A stretch of DNA of 64,000 nucleotides from NCBI GenBank assembly GCA_019828545.1, contig JACVRA010000024.1, forward strand, positions 1 to 64,000, given 5' to 3'. Shown one piece after another: positions 9,126 to 22,582 of this stretch. The position numbers and the translations under genes were made by a program. Origin of the DNA: Paracamarosporium sp. OC-R06-R3 (Eukaryota; Ascomycota; Dothideomycetes; Pleosporales; Didymosphaeriaceae). Under the pieces are notes generated by a model. The model worked only from the letters and a program-made list of their open reading frames with translations. It searched no databases and was not told the DNA's origin. Each line of letters begins with the position of its first letter. Position 1 is the first letter of the stretch.

Positions 9126-12078
9126 ATGGAAGAGACCACGCCCACCACCACCGCCCGGCCAGAGAGCTCGCACAGCTCCGACAGAGACGCCGTGAGTATC
9201 GCGCTGCCGCTTTTGCTTTCGGCCGCGCTGACTTTGTTTCTCTCTCCAGGACGCTTTCGAGGATGCCACCGAGACGACGCCCCGCCCGACGTCCGCCTCA
9301 CGCTCGCGCTCGCTGATCAGCAGACGCGAGTCGTCGTCGTCTGCCGCTCCGGAGCAGAGCGCAGATGCGCAGGTGCCCCAAGTGCCCGAAATACCAGATG
9401 TGGGCGAGCAGAAGGAGGACAAGGAGCCCGCCGACGAGCAGAAGCCACATGTCACTCTGGCAGCCGCAGAGATTGCTGAGGGCGACGCACCCAAATCCCC
9501 AAACCTCACCCCACACAGGATATCTGTGACCTCAATGGACGACGTCTCGCTCGAAGAAGGTAGATAAACCCTTTGTAAAACGCCGCCGCCACATCCAAGG
9601 GCTGCAATCACGCGACATTCCTCCCTTGGATTCCTCTGCACCGCCATACCACCCTAGCACCGTACATCCCTTCTACTCGAATCTGTGAGCTGACAATCAC
9701 CAGAAGCCTCAAAAAGCCCCGAGCTTTTAGGCCCGCCCTCGCTACCACCTCGTGACTCTGCAAGCGGGCTACAGGGCCTGTCTGGTAAAATGTCACCAGT
9801 CAAGTTTCCTCCACCCCCACCGCCACCTGCTTCCGAAAAAGAAAAGCATAGCTCATTGCCTCCGCCGCCCGCAGCCCCCACGCGAAAGCTCACAAGCCCG
9901 TTCTCATGGCTCTCACGGAACAGCTCTAGCAAGAAACAGCCCGAGTCCCCGCCTCTCTCTACAACTGACAGGAGGAACACCAATACTTCCATCGCAACAC
10001 TCGGGAGCAATCCTGAGCTGGGCAGGATCGAGGATGAGGATACAATCAGAGCAAACCGATCAAGCACAGGCAGTCTGCGCGATCGCTTCAAGTTTCTGAG
10101 AATGAGGGAAGAGGCGGGTATTACCATAGACGAAGCCGGTGAGCCTGGACAGGGAGCAACTCCAACGGGTTTGGGTATTGGCCTTGCCAGCCCTGGAAGT
10201 GTAGCTGGTGACGAACCGATCAGCCCCCTGCCTCCTTCCCTGTCAAAACAACCCACCGTCAATCCCAATCTTGCTCCTGGCACTGCTGCTGGTTTTGCTG
10301 CTGGCCCGGCAACGGATGCCACAGAACCTGTTGACTGGGATCTCTGGCAGAATGTGGTCAATGAAGGGCCCACTGCCGTTGCCCGCACTAGTGCAGAGGA
10401 GCTCAACCGTGCTATTGCGAGTGGTATTCCTCAGGCCATACGTGGTGTCATCTGGCAGGTTTTGGCACAGAGCAAGAACGAGGATCTAGAGATTTTGTAC
10501 AAGGAGCTGGTTGCCCGCGGCACAGACAAGGAGTCCACTATAGTCAAGACACCTCAGCTCCCAAACGGAATTGCTAAAGACACCAGCAAAGAGAAGGATT
10601 CGATCGCATCGTCATCATCTTCTATACATTCCGACTATTCCACCCCTGCTACGACAACCGGTAGTGCACCTATGGGATCGCCACCCCTTCCATCCGACAA
10701 CCACGAAGACATTGCAAAGCTGCAGGTCAAACTTGCTGCAGAGAAGAAGGAAAGGACTAAGCAGGAGATCGCTGCGATTCAGAAGCTGGAGAAGACTATT
10801 AAGCGCGATCTTGGTGCACGCACCAGTTATTCTAAGTACCTCATGGCTGCAGGTCTGCAAGACGGACTTTTCGGCATTTGCAAGGCATATGCTTTGTACG
10901 ACGAAGCTGTTGGGTATGCTCAGGGCATGAACTTTATCGCCATGCCATTGCTCTTCAATGTACGTTAACTTCGCCCCGGAACTCGCCTTCGGAAGGATGT
11001 ATGACTAATGTTTGCTAGATGCCCGAAGAAGAAGCCTTCAGTCTGTTTGTGACTCTCATGAACAAGTATGGCCTACGAGATCTCTTCGTTCAAGACATGC
11101 CAGGGCTGCATCTACACCTCTACCAGTTTGAAAGACTGCTGGAAGATCTCGAGCCCGCTCTGTACTGCCACCTCCGGAGAAAGGATGTTAAACCACAGCT
11201 TTATGCCACACAATGGTTCTTAACCTTATTCGCATACCGTTTCCCACTGCAACTCGTGCTCCGGATCTACGACCTGATTCTTAGCGAAAGTCTTGAGACT
11301 GCCATACTCAGATTCGGCATTGTCTTGATGCAGAAGAATGCAGAGGCACTCATGGGTATGAAAGACATGGCCACACTGACGACATTCTTGAAGGAGCGAC
11401 TGTTCGATGTGTACATAGACAAGGCGCCCTCAGCATCTTCAATTCTCGAAAGCGGCTTCTTTGGATCTACTGGTGGCATAGACAAAGAAGTCTACCGCGC
11501 TGACATGCTCGTTAAGGATGCCGTATCGGTTAAGCTCACGCCAGAAATGCTGAAGCAATACACAACCGAGTGGAAGGAGCAGCAAAGGATTGAGAAGGAA
11601 CGAGAGACTGAGCTACAAGGTTTGAAAGACAAGACTGTCATGCTTGAGAACAAAGTCCGTACATTGGAACGACGTGCAGAGCAATCCGACACGGAACACG
11701 TCCAAGTAGCGTCCGAGCTCATCAAGACTAAAGTAGAGAACGACACACTGGCGGAAGAGAATGAAACGCTGAAGACCAAAGTCGAGGAACTCCAGAAGAT
11801 TGTAGACACACAACCTGCGGAGATTGAAGAAAGGATGCGGACAGAGATGGACACTGTCATGCAAAAGAACATCAGCGTGCACAACGAGAACCGTATGTTG
11901 GAGGAGTCAATGGCCGAGATGGAAAAGGATCTGGTAGACACGAAGATGAAATACGCGGATGTAAGCATTCCATGGCCTCGCTTAAATCCTTCAACACTCA
12001 CAAATTTTTCAGATCAATCAGCAGTATGAGCAGCTCAAGCAGAAGTGGAACAACGTCACACAGTTGATGGCGCAGTAA
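9126..12078 (+). CDS. TBC domain Rab GTPase-activating protein, Gyp5-like
   Basis: Encodes an 879-aa TBC protein expected to stimulate GTP hydrolysis by a Rab/Ypt GTPase in the secretory pathway. Exons: 9126-9191, 9250-9559, 9704-10959, 11019-11960, 12013-12078; introns 58, 144, 59 and 52 nt. A disordered, proline-rich N-terminus precedes the TBC domain, which begins near residue 366 (GIPQAIRGVIWQVL, motif RxxxW). The arginine-finger segment IKRDLGART is near 491 and the glutamine-finger YAQGMNF near 530. An S/T-rich insert of about 60-70 residues lies between the first and second TBC motifs. The C-terminal third is long coiled coil with heptad-like K/E/L repeats. The coiled-coil tail and insert fit Gyp5/Gyl1 best; which Rab it acts on is inference. 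Confidence 0.9.
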
Positions 12079-12900
12079 CTGGCTTACGGCTATCAGCACT
12101 GCCTTGTTCGGCGGTCCTGCAGCATTCGAACTGGCGGCGCACATCTGCATGGTCACGCTATAACATTTGTCGAATACGAATGCCTCTAAGCGACGACCGC
12201 CTCTTACTCTAGTTCTTCATGTCCATATTACCGCTGTGCCCGATGGATCGGGAGAATCACCCTTATTTCTTACCTTAGCGCACTCTCATGGACGACGCTC
12301 GATTTGTATCCAACACGCATCTCATCATATACCCACGGCCTCATGAGGAGAAACGCTCCTTGGTGTTTGTCACTTTCTTTGTGTTTTCGCGTCTTTTTGG
12401 ATAATTGGCATCGGAGGTTTGGATGGCGCAAACGGTGCTCTTGGTAAAGCAGAAGACAAAACACAGTTTTGTGGGTTCATGGGCTGTCAGAAGTCGTAGT
12501 TCTTTAGTTGGTAGTGTCCTAGTCCTAGTCTTAAAGATAGATCCGAATGGATTCTTTATTCCTGTTACCTACCGGCTATTCTTACGTGTACTTTGCTTTC
12601 TGCATTACTCCGGAATGTCGTGTACGCATCGTGGTCGAGCAGAGTACGCGCACCAAGGCCTTGGTGTGAGTGAGGGGGTCGATCACGTGAAGGGCTAGCT
12701 TCCCAGGCTAGCGCGCCTACAAGCTCCACCTTTTGGCTCTCTGGACTTCTCACTTTCTTCACGGCCACGCGACAAAGACTCAGCCCTCGCACCCCGAGTC
12801 GACGACGCGTCCGCGGCTTTTCCTGACTTCCCCTTTCCTCCACAAGCCCGCGCGCTCCTCCTTGCATTGACCACGGTTACTGGCGGCACGCGCACACATC
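12079..12900. promoter_or_regulatory. intergenic region and promoter of the KH gene
   Basis: About 820 bp without a supported gene. It contains the Rab GAP 3' flank and the upstream region of the KH-domain gene. A palindromic TCACGTGA (E-box type, 12682-12689) lies about 210 bp before the KH start codon. The last 150 bases are CT-rich, typical of a filamentous fungal leader. Confidence 0.5.
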
Positions 12901-14730
12901 ATGGCGACGCCCGACATCAACGCCATTCTGGCGGCGCTTGGTGCGCATCTGGTGCTTGCTCTATCCTTTCGTCTCCCTACTAACCCTCTCGCAGCCGCCC
13001 GCCCCGCGACTACGACACCCTCACAGACGCCCCAGCAAGCCGCGCCGCCGCAGATGCCGCCTCTGCAGGGCCTGCCTCCAGGCTTTCCCGGCACGCTGCC
13101 AACTGCGACGCCGCCGACTAACTACGGCTTCCCCCCTCCAACGAATCAAGGCCAGATTGACTTGAGTGCCATCAAACCCAGCAGCTCTGGCTCTGTCAGT
13201 ATACAGGATGCGCTAGCCAAGGCGCGTGGGTTTGCGGCGCAAAAGGGCCTGAGTTACGACCCGCGTCCAGGTAGCTTTGACATGCATCACTCTGCCACAC
13301 CTCCATCGACTTACGCAGCAGCAGCTCATCAGGATGACCCTCGTCTGCGTGGCCGTGACTTCCGAGGCCGCTCACGGTCCCGCTCACGGTCGCCTCAGCG
13401 TGATAATATGCGTGATACTTACAATCCATACCGAGAAGAGCGACGGGGCCATGGTTATCGTGAGCGCTCTCGCTCGCCGCCTAGACGCAATCAATTCTCT
13501 CCTCAACCCCGTGGTTATGGCGGTCGTGATCGCACCCCGCCTCAGAATGACAATTCCGAAGTGATTCTCATTGACTCGTCTTTGGTTGGTCTCGTGATCG
13601 GACGCCAAGGTGAGAGCTTGCGTCGCATCGAACAGGAGTCAGGTACTAGGATCCAATTTATCAATGGCCCCAACACTGGTCCCACCCGTGAGTGCCGCAT
13701 TACTGGTGGCCCAGGTGCCCGTATCACCGCAAAACGCGAGATCAATCGCATCATTGAAGAAAACGGTGGTAACCCTGCCCGTGAGACTGGCCGTAATGCG
13801 CGCACCGGTGCTGCTGTGAAAGCAGCTTCAAATCAACCTGCTTTGCGCGATGGCGAAGAGCAGTCTCAAATTATGGTTCCCGATCGTACTGTGGGCTTGA
13901 TCATTGGTCGAGGAGGTGAGACTATCCGTGACCTCCAAGAACGAAGTGGCTGCCATGTCAACATCGTCGGTGAAAACAAGAGCGTGAACGGTCTGCGCCC
14001 TGTGAACCTCATCGGTAGTGCCACTGCTGCCGCCAAGGCAAGGGAGCTCATTATGGAAATTGTCGACAGTGATACCAGGGGTAATGAAGGCCCCCCTACA
14101 AACCAACATCAACAGCCCAATAGGCGTGACAATTTCGACCCGTACAGTGGTGGCGCTGGCAAAATCAATGATAGCGTCATGGTTCCTTCGGACGCAGTTG
14201 GCATGATCATTGGCAAAGGTAAGAACTCATTTTGTACCATCTTCTATGCTCACTTCTAACTTCCATACAGGCGGTGAGACTATAAAGGATATGCAAGCCA
14301 CTACAGGATGCAAAATCAATGTTTCTCAAGCCAGCGGTGCCGATATAGAGCGCGAGATCGGACTCGTCGGTACTCGCCAAGCTATTGATGATGCAAAGCG
14401 CGCTATCTGGGAGAAGGTGGACCAAGTTGTAAGTGTTTCCTCTGCGATGTTCAATGTCTCGCTAATCCCACAAAGAAAGAAAAGAACGCTGGGAGACGTG
14501 GTGGTGGCCGTGACAATGGCAACTATAATGACAGCTACTCACAGCAGCAGCCAAGTTATGGACAACCCACCGGTCAATCAAGTGCACCCCAGCAAGCGAC
14601 CCAAAGTGATGGTACAGCTGTTGATCCATATGCCGCGTATGGTGGTTACCAAAACTACCTTAACCTCTGGTACTCATCATTAGGTTATCAAGCGCAACAG
14701 CAGCCGGGCCAGGCCCCTCCCGGTGCCTAA
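12901..14730 (+). CDS. triple KH-domain RNA-binding protein, FUBP-like
   Basis: Encodes a 558-aa RNA/ssDNA-binding protein with three KH domains. Exons: 12901-12940, 12995-14218, 14271-14428, 14476-14730. The first intron (54 nt, exact TACTAAC branch site) has a length divisible by three and no stop, so it can look like coding sequence. A proline-rich N-terminus and an RS/RG-rich segment precede the domains. KH1 has the loop GLVIGRQGE (about 211), KH2 GLIIGRGGE (about 312), and KH3 GMIIGKGGE (about 415), the last split by intron 2. The C-terminus is RGGGR then Q/Y/G-rich and ends in QAPPGA. The layout matches fungal far-upstream-element-binding-like KH proteins; the RNA targets are unknown. 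Confidence 0.88.
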
Positions 14731-15889
14731 CAGATTTCGATCCATTGTGATTGATGTACATGTCACTGAGAGACTGTCGATTGATGCTTGCTTGCATGAC
14801 CAATTTTGAGGGATTTTACTTTGCGCCATGACTCCGCTCGGAACTCGCCTTCTCCTTTCCGGACATGCATGCCTTGCTCGCCTTGCTTCACGGATAGAAC
14901 CAGCCGGTGCTCATCGTGCTTGAAAAATCCATGGACTTAAAGTGTCCCATCGGCACGGTAGCCGTTTGTCGCATTCGCGCACAAGACTTGCAACATACCA
15001 TATGACTTAGCGATCGGTGACTCGTCGAGTTTGATCATTGCCTTGGATTACAACACTCTGTACGGATCTTTTTGGGTCACTTTTCTACTACGGTTTACTT
15101 CCCCTACGGACACTCTTCCTTTATTTCTACCAAGAGTTCGCTCTTACGTTTCCTCGTTGGCATCCTCCATCTTCAATCGTATTGGTAAAATATGGAGTGA
15201 AGCCCATGCTTGAAACGACCCGGCCGGCGTTGATGTTTTCCTGCTTCAATTTTCATACCTCGGATCTGTTGCAGAGACGCACAATAATCAGTCGGTGCGC
15301 ATCTGTTTGGTAACGAGCGACTCTTGGGATATAGGTTTCATGGGCAACAACTTAGGTTCTATTCTGCCTTGAGGGAAAAATTGCTCACGTTGAGTATGTA
15401 TCGAATGTATGAATAGCTTTCATTGCACGCTTCTACGTCTACGTATGCGCAGTATTGTTTGATCGAATATACCGTTCACAGTTCAATGCAGACCAGTCCT
15501 ACACGATGACGTTTGTGCTAGTTTTGAAACAGGGCCAAACTTCGCAATTCTAGATGATAGGTCCAAACTCGCAAGTTCCACATGATATAGAAGCGGCGAG
15601 AATACCGATGATTGCAACCGCTGCCAAGCTTGGGGTAATCCGAGTGTGGTGCGATCTGCAACCACCATCTCCACACATGCATGACGTTCACGAAACGCTG
15701 TGGTTTACCCCGCAGACTAGGTATGCTAATATACAAGCCCAACATCATGACACGACAGCTGGCTGGATCCGGTATGTCGGACAAGTATCGTTCCTTCTTA
15801 TTACCATTGAATCCCACTCCGTTTCCATTCTTCCTTGGACCTTACCATTTTCCATCTCGGTGTACTGTATTGCGCGGCAGAAAGAAGAA
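14731..15889. other. intergenic region
   Basis: About 1.16 kb between two genes on the same strand. Open frames up to 180 codons occur around 15554 but show no family signature before the transporter start. I see no repeat or RNA gene. Confidence 0.5.
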
Positions 15890-17651
15890 ATGGTGACCAT
15901 GGAGAAGCCAGAAGTAGTAGAGCACCTCGAGCATCAGAAGGAAGAACACAAGGTGGAGAGGGGCAAAGCCGATGATGAAGTCGATGATGTCGATGACGAG
16001 AAGGCGAACAAACGACTCAACCGAAAATTAGATATACGTATCATCCCGTTATGTTGTTGGATCTACTTACTGAACTTTCTAGACCGCGGTACGCTCATCT
16101 AAAGCCCACTCACCTTTCCTTTCTTCTATTTTCTCCTTTCTGTAGAAGGGGAATGGGCTAACATGAGAGTGTAGGTAACATTGGCAATTCCAAGGTGCTG
16201 AACGTTGAAACCAATGATGATCTTCTGCAACAGACGGGCATGACGAGCAGCGGATATGCATTGACAGTCACTCTGTTCAGCATTGCGTACGCCTTGTTCG
16301 AGGTGCCGAGCAACTGGATCATGAAGCATTGGGTGAGGCCGAGCTTGTGGTTAGGGTTTTTGCTTGCTGCTTGGGGAGTGTTGACCATCGGGTACGTTAC
16401 CCTTACTTTCTTTTCCCCATGCGGCATAGCTATAGAACAGTATCGGGCGAATCTCAAATTAAGAGCTGATAGACAGAATAGGTTCGCGGGCGTACAGAAT
16501 TATGCCACTGTAGTGGTGTTGAGGTTCTTGATCGGCATGTTTGAGGCTGGATTCTTTCCAGGTCGGTTGAACAAAAAAAAGTGACGTGTCGCCATACTGA
16601 CCAAATCAGGAATTGTGTATTTGATAACCATTTGGTATCGACACGACGAGCGAGCCGTGCGCATTGCGCTCGTCATCGCCTTTTGTAACCTTGCTGGTGC
16701 CTTTGGAGGAGCAATTGCATACGGCGTTGGCCATATCAACGGCGCTGCAGGTCTTGAAGGATTTAGATGGTTGTTCATTATTGAGGTAAGTTGTTTTGAT
16801 TTCGTCTTGCCTAGTCTTTTGTGAACCAAATTGGAAGTGTTGACTCATGAGATGAACAGGGCGCCATAACCGTTGCCTCAGCTTTCCTCGTGTGGTTCTT
16901 TCTCCCCGACTACCCTACGCGCGCAAGGTGGCTCTCTCCAACCGAAACTCAACTCTCCATTGATCGCGTTGCCCTCCGTGGTGGCGGTTACCAGCAATCC
17001 CATGCCTCAAGACGCGAGATATTCGAAACCTGTTTCCACCCGCGCATGTTACTGCATTACCTGGCTTACATCGCCGATGTCGTGCCTCAGGGCTCTTTCA
17101 CTTTTTTCACGCCTACAATAGTGACTGGTCTGGGTTACACCAGTATTCACGCGCAACTGCTGACCGTACCGCCGTGGTGTGTGGGTTTCGTGGTGGCCAT
17201 CACGGCGAGCTACAGCGCTGATCGTTTCAATGCGCGAGGCTGGCACATCGCAATCCTCTCCGTGCTGGGCGGCGTTGGATGGCTGACTGCCGGACTACTT
17301 CCCGCTGACGCATATATTTCCCGTTACGGCTGTCTGTGTCTCGCTGCTGTTGGGGCCTTTCCTTCTGCTCCTTCTCTCACTAATTGGGTCACTTGCAACA
17401 CGCCGTCGTTTCTGACAATCCCGTTGGCTATCGCTCTGAACAATAGCTGTGCAGGGCTAGGTCAAATCATTGCTCAATGGATTTGGAGGCCGAGCGAGGT
17501 GCATCAAGGTTACCCGACCGGTAATTTTGTATGTGCGGCTTTTAGCTTTCTAGTAGCCGCCATCGCTGTTTTCTTGCGATTATGGTATGGAAACATGAAC
17601 AAGAAAGGCCAGCTTGACGCTGGTTTGGTCGAGAGAGTGTGGACGTATTAG
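15890..17651 (+). CDS. major facilitator transporter, Dal5/anion-cation symporter family
   Basis: Encodes a 487-aa membrane transporter of the allantoate permease-like family, which imports organic anions such as allantoate, nicotinate, pantothenate or biotin precursors. Exons: 15890-16088, 16175-16391, 16482-16561, 16610-16785, 16860-17651. The acidic cytosolic N-terminus leads into helix 1 (IIPLCCWIYLLNFLDRGNIG, the conserved family start). EVPSNWIMK and the GMFEAGFFPG loop between helices 4 and 5 are characteristic, followed by the WYRHDER segment. The second half has the expected YSADRFNARGWHI loop and a final TGNFVCAAF helix. Intron 2 (90 nt) is divisible by three and stop-free. Two in-frame ATGs (15890, 15899) could start the protein. 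Substrate cannot be read from sequence. Confidence 0.88.
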
Positions 17652-18205
17652 AGAAACTTGGATAAATGGGATTGATCTGGTTAAACGTTGCTCTCAGTAT
17701 TCCCCCCTGCCTGGTTCAATCGCTGTTTGTGACACGTTACTATCGAAGCTTGCATACAAAAGAGTATTTCCAGACTTGCCGTAGGAGTGATTGTGTTAGG
17801 ATACATCATTCCTACATTCTAGGATCTTGCAGCGTATTACCGCAATTGATGTGTGGATTTAGATTGTCTCGATCTGGGCACAATTGGTTGACAAGCTGTC
17901 GTCGGCTACAAGACCGACTGATCTAACGGCGAGACTCACATCAACCAATATATAGATAAGATCAAGAACGATAAACATGTAGAAAATCATATAACGGTCA
18001 GAGAAGAATGATTTGTCTTCTTGATTGGAACACTTATCGGTGTGTCTATAATTATTGAATTAGGCAATGCTGCAAAGGGTAGGTGTGTAAAACACTCCAC
18101 CACTGTTTCTTATGAGAGCATTCCTACAGTTGTTGCTGATAAATTCAGCACCATCGGCTTCGTAGGCACATGGACCGAGGTTGCGTTTCCAAACCCAGTC
18201 TGTCA
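17652..18205. other. convergent intergenic region
   Basis: About 550 bp between the 3' ends of the transporter (plus) and SPO22 (minus). AT-rich, no supported gene. It should contain both polyadenylation regions. Confidence 0.5.
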
Positions 18206-21200
18206 TTAATCACCATCATCCCACGTAAGTCCTTTGAACTTTTCCATCAGCTCACATTTCAACGAACTACCATCTTCTGCCCAATCAGCCAAAGTAAGCG
18301 CTTTCTCCGCCCACAACTTACACTTCCTGTCACTTTCCTGTACAAAGTAGTCGACCGCATGATTAAAGGCCGTCGTGGCAAGCCACTCTAGCTCAATAGC
18401 TGGATAGTGATTGAGTTCCTTATTATGGTTGTTAGCCACCATTATATCGAACTCAAAGACATAATTTTAGGCGATTTTTGATAATGAGGTTTCGAGAATG
18501 AAATATGGTGTCTGAGAGCCGGCTTGATAACATATTTGACAAAGGGGAAAGAACAAAGCTAACTCACTCCTTTGCGTGTAGATGCGATGTGAGTTGCGTG
18601 ATCGATACACTTCAAACTTACAACATCGTCATAAGTCATGGCAAGCTGGAATAAACAACGAATCCACCGCGACATCTTGACGATATCGAATCCCGTGCTT
18701 TTCCCGCTTGTGTTGATGATCTTTTGAAGCGCGGAAAGAACTTCTACAGCAGTCTTCAGTTCCACAAAATCCATGTAGGATTCATGATTGACACCTACTG
18801 TTCTGATACTTGCTGTCCACATTGTCCTTCGACATGGAGGAATAAATAATAAGCACGAGATCGGCAAGCGTGTCGTAGTGCAGTGGATCCCCGTACCTCC
18901 AACATTCCTCGAACAAATCATCTAACTCTTCCCATTGTTCGCGTTTGAGTGATGCTTCAAGTTCTAGTTTAACGACTTGGAAGTGCTTTGCTGTCATGTC
19001 AGCTTTCGAGGATCCGCCTAACGTGTCGATGGTTTCGGAACCGAGCTGGTGAAATTCCCTGCCATGCTTCAAGACCATCAAGTAGTGTTGGATCTGACTA
19101 TTTCAGCCGTCAGTTATTCGAGTTGGGAATGATAACATACACATTGTTGCTTGTTGTCTTCTGCTCGAGCTAGTATGGCAAAGGCGCAGGTCAATAAGTA
19201 ATGACAGAACATCAATCGGAGACAGAGGTTATCGTTTTTCTCTTTCGAAGACTCGCAATCTCCAAGAAGGCGAACAAACTATTGTACTATTTAGCCTAAT
19301 TAACGAACAAGGAGAGACTCGCATGGTGACTTACCTCAATACACGCCGCTAGTAACTGTACAAGAGTCTTAGGATGGACTTCGGCGCAGTATTTGATGGC
19401 TAGATTATATGAGTTCTTCGAGAACCATTCGAGTTCCTGAGCACTGAACTGCTCTCGGCTGTGTTTATTGGGTCGTCGTCGCGAGGCTTTCGCGTATGTT
19501 GATGCTGCCCTTCATTAGTTCTGCTCGATCGCCAAAGATCGAAGGCATACCCCTTTCAAATGTTTTACAAGTTTGCTGGAATACATCTTTATCCAAGTTC
19601 CCATCTTGGATTAATTCCGATATGAGAAGTCGTGCTGCCATGCTGTGTCTATGTTAAGGACGTGGCGTTAGTCAAGAGCACAAGCTTACCGTATGAGTGC
19701 AGGTAGATGCACATTAGCAGGTACCTCATCTGTATACTTCTCAAGCATCTTTTCTAGTGCCGCTATACCCTCTCGCTTATCCCCGAATTGCTGTGCGTCG
19801 ACTATGCATGCATAAAGTAGGGAAGTGTCTTTTGACGACTGCCGACATACTGAATCAAGGCATTCGGCGGCTACAGGATCAGTTAGTTGTCCGCTAACAC
19901 TCCACGAGTTGATCATACCAAGCTCTGAATCTCTGCTCTGCAGGGCGACTTTGTACATCAAATAGCGTGTCACGCGGTCTTCCCGGCCGGGATCAGACAT
20001 CTCGGAAAAGACTTCCCGAGCAGCTGCATAATCATGTCGCGCCAGAGCGCACAGCATTATTTTCCTGTTTGGTGTCAGTATGAGAGTCTCCATACTCCAA
20101 TGTCGAGCAGAGGACCTTGCGATCTTAGACTTATTGATTTCACCGGCCGTGTCGAACAAAGAATGAAGACAGACTCTGCACCATGCTTCAGCTTCTTGGT
20201 TCTGTCCCTGACTGAATTTGGCCTCGACCTGTTTCCAAAGCAGCTAGGTTGGTTCATTTAGCGAATGCGAGAACAAAAATCTCGTCGCACTTACAGTTTG
20301 TGCTGCATGAGTCGCTTGTGCAGAGAACGGGACATTCACGTGTCGAAGAACCTTATCGAAGAATTCATGAAGCTGGTTCAATGTGCTTTCTGTAACGGAT
20401 GACGCGCAGCTGATCCAGACTCGTGTGATGACTAATTTCTCAATCCAGGCCTCTTTCTCCTCTGTGAACAGGCGCGTCTCAATCAATTCGTCTAACAGTT
20501 TGCACGCGGTATCCGTACTAGGGCAGTTCAGCATATTGATCATCTATGAATTCTACTGTGCTTACTTGTGCTCTTTGAGCTTGTGAATGTGGTGCATAAT
20601 TCTGTTACTGTGTCAGCTCAAATATTTGCCTCGCGAATCGCCCTCCATACGTTCTGAAGTTCCGATCATTGAGTACAACAGAACGCGTCATCCGGTGTAA
20701 CACTGTAAAAGTCAGCAAAGTCCTTGATTATCTTGAACAGCCCTTGTTTGAATCGGTTTCTTGACACAGCTCCTGATTCAACCTCGCAAGCTTCGCAGGC
20801 GAACTCACCCAGAAAAGCTTGATTGGGATCCACTGTGTCCTCCGAGTAGAGCATCTCAAGCTTGAGCAAATATATGGACGTTTTACCCTCATATCTCTTG
20901 AAATTGTTAGTATGATTATCCGCAATATGAAATTGTCGGACCTACCGATTCGAGTAAGTGGAGCATATGCCACGCTTTACTGCGAGCCTCTGCACCTTTG
21001 AGCTGCATATATGCTTGAACTACCCTCCAGTGAGTCACGTTGAATTGAGATCATATGTTTTGACATACCTATACTCTGCATGATGCTCAAACTTAACTCC
21101 TCAGCTTCAGCGCTGAGTGATTCAGGGCTCTGTTCTCCAAGAATGTCGTGGGCTCGCTCAAACCAACGTATCGAAGCCTCATGGTCTCTTTTACTCATCA

Positions 21201-22025
21201 AATCTCTGCCAATTTCATATAACAAATCAGCAACGTCTTCTGCCAGCGAAGCCGTGAGGAAACGTGAAATGTTTTTGCACTTCGCGAACATATGCTCTGC
21301 AGTATCCAGCCGATCCGATCTCCATGCCTACCCAAAATGAGAAGTTAGATGACGCAAGAGAAATGGGAGCACACTGGGAGAAAGGGCACACCCACCAGTG
21401 CAGTTCGCAAAGAAAAGTACTCCAAGCGCAGCTGCCCCCCCAAGTGAGTCTCGTCATCCTTATCGTCATCACCCTCCTGCCCCAGTACTTCCTGGTACTC
21501 GGCAGCACGCTCGAGTACCTTCGTCGCATCGCGAACCTTCTTGTTCTCTATGCACCATCTCGCAGTCTTGAGCGCAACTTTCGTCAGCCGAATACAAGTC
21601 CTGCGTTCCTGGCTTTTGACTGACTGGCTGCCGGCCGAGTCCAGAAGCAAGAAGGAGAAGACGCGCAACAGACAAAGTTCATGGTTCTTGCGTGATATAT
21701 CCTCTGTGGCTCCAGAGTCCGTTTGATTTTGGTTGCGTCGCAAGCGGGTTGAGAGATTCCATAGTTCTGTCCCAAGCTTGTCGAACTCACTTTGTTTTGC
21801 TAACACGGCTGAGGATACTGGAAGCGGTAGGATCGTGATTTGAGCTTGGAGGTCATCTACGAGCGTTCTATCATGGGATGCAGCGAAGCGGCTTGCGAGA
21901 CTCGACGCGAATGCTACCAGGTATCAGAGAAGCTTAGGACGAAGGCGCAAATGAGACAACTTACAACAAACCAACTTGACTTTCTTCTCGCGTTCTGTGC
22001 GTGCTGCTGGGTGAGTCGGCACCAT
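18206..22025 (-). CDS. SPO22: meiosis protein SPO22/ZIP4 (synaptonemal complex initiation)
   Basis: Encodes a 965-aa TPR-rich protein of the Spo22/Zip4 family, which promotes meiotic crossovers and synaptonemal complex assembly. I resolve 16 exons on the minus strand: 22025-21965, 21913-21396, 21327-21069, 21019-20946, 20896-20809, 20702-20651, 20601-20566, 20517-20295, 20243-20116, 20064-19690, 19642-19551, 19504-19335, 19278-19141, 19093-18799, 18743-18568, 18418-18206. All phases join and the total is 2898 nt. Recognisable stretches are KQSEFDKLGTELWNLSTRLRR, RSVVLNDRNFRTIMHHIHKL, LELEWFSKNSYNLAIKYCAE in variant form, SRWIRCLFQLA and the terminal LEWLATTAFNHAVDYF. Single internal junctions (exons 5-7 and 14-15) were chosen by phase and family pattern and are the least certain. 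Confidence 0.9.
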
Positions 22026-22582
22026 GATGGTAGATGAGAGCGAGAAGGTGGATGCATGTAGGGTAGACTGGAGAAAAGGGACCTGGCGGAAGCGCATCAG
22101 CGGCCGTCGCGACTTCCTTGTCGGTTCGCCTCGATCAAGAAGCCACGATGCAGCCAAGCACCGTTAGCTTCGAATAGCATGTACGGACAGCCATAGTACA
22201 TGGCAAAGAAAAAGCAAAGGTCACAGTACTGGGAGAGAAGTCTAAATATCCTGTTCTTCCCTGCGCCGGGCAATGCAGTGGCGAGCAGCACGCCTCACAC
22301 GGTCGTGGCCCCGACTATATATTTCCAATGTTGGTAACGGAAGCGATGCAAATGCCTTGTGTGGTAGACCTAGAATCCAGCCCAATCCAGAGAAATGCTT
22401 TTGTGTATGAACCCATTATCAAGACAGACTTTCGCCTCATACGCCGACCATGCATGCAATGATAAGAAAAATGACGAATGACCTATCGCACGTAAAGAAT
22501 GGTATTATAATTACCGAGCTTCTCCCCAGCCGCTCTATACTTAGGTATGAGAATAGCACAATCGTACAAATACTGAAGAATA
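22026..22582. other. intergenic region upstream of SPO22
   Basis: About 560 bp between the SPO22 start and the stop of the AcuM-like gene, both on the minus strand. It serves as SPO22 promoter and AcuM-like 3' flank. No gene or repeat seen. Confidence 0.5.
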
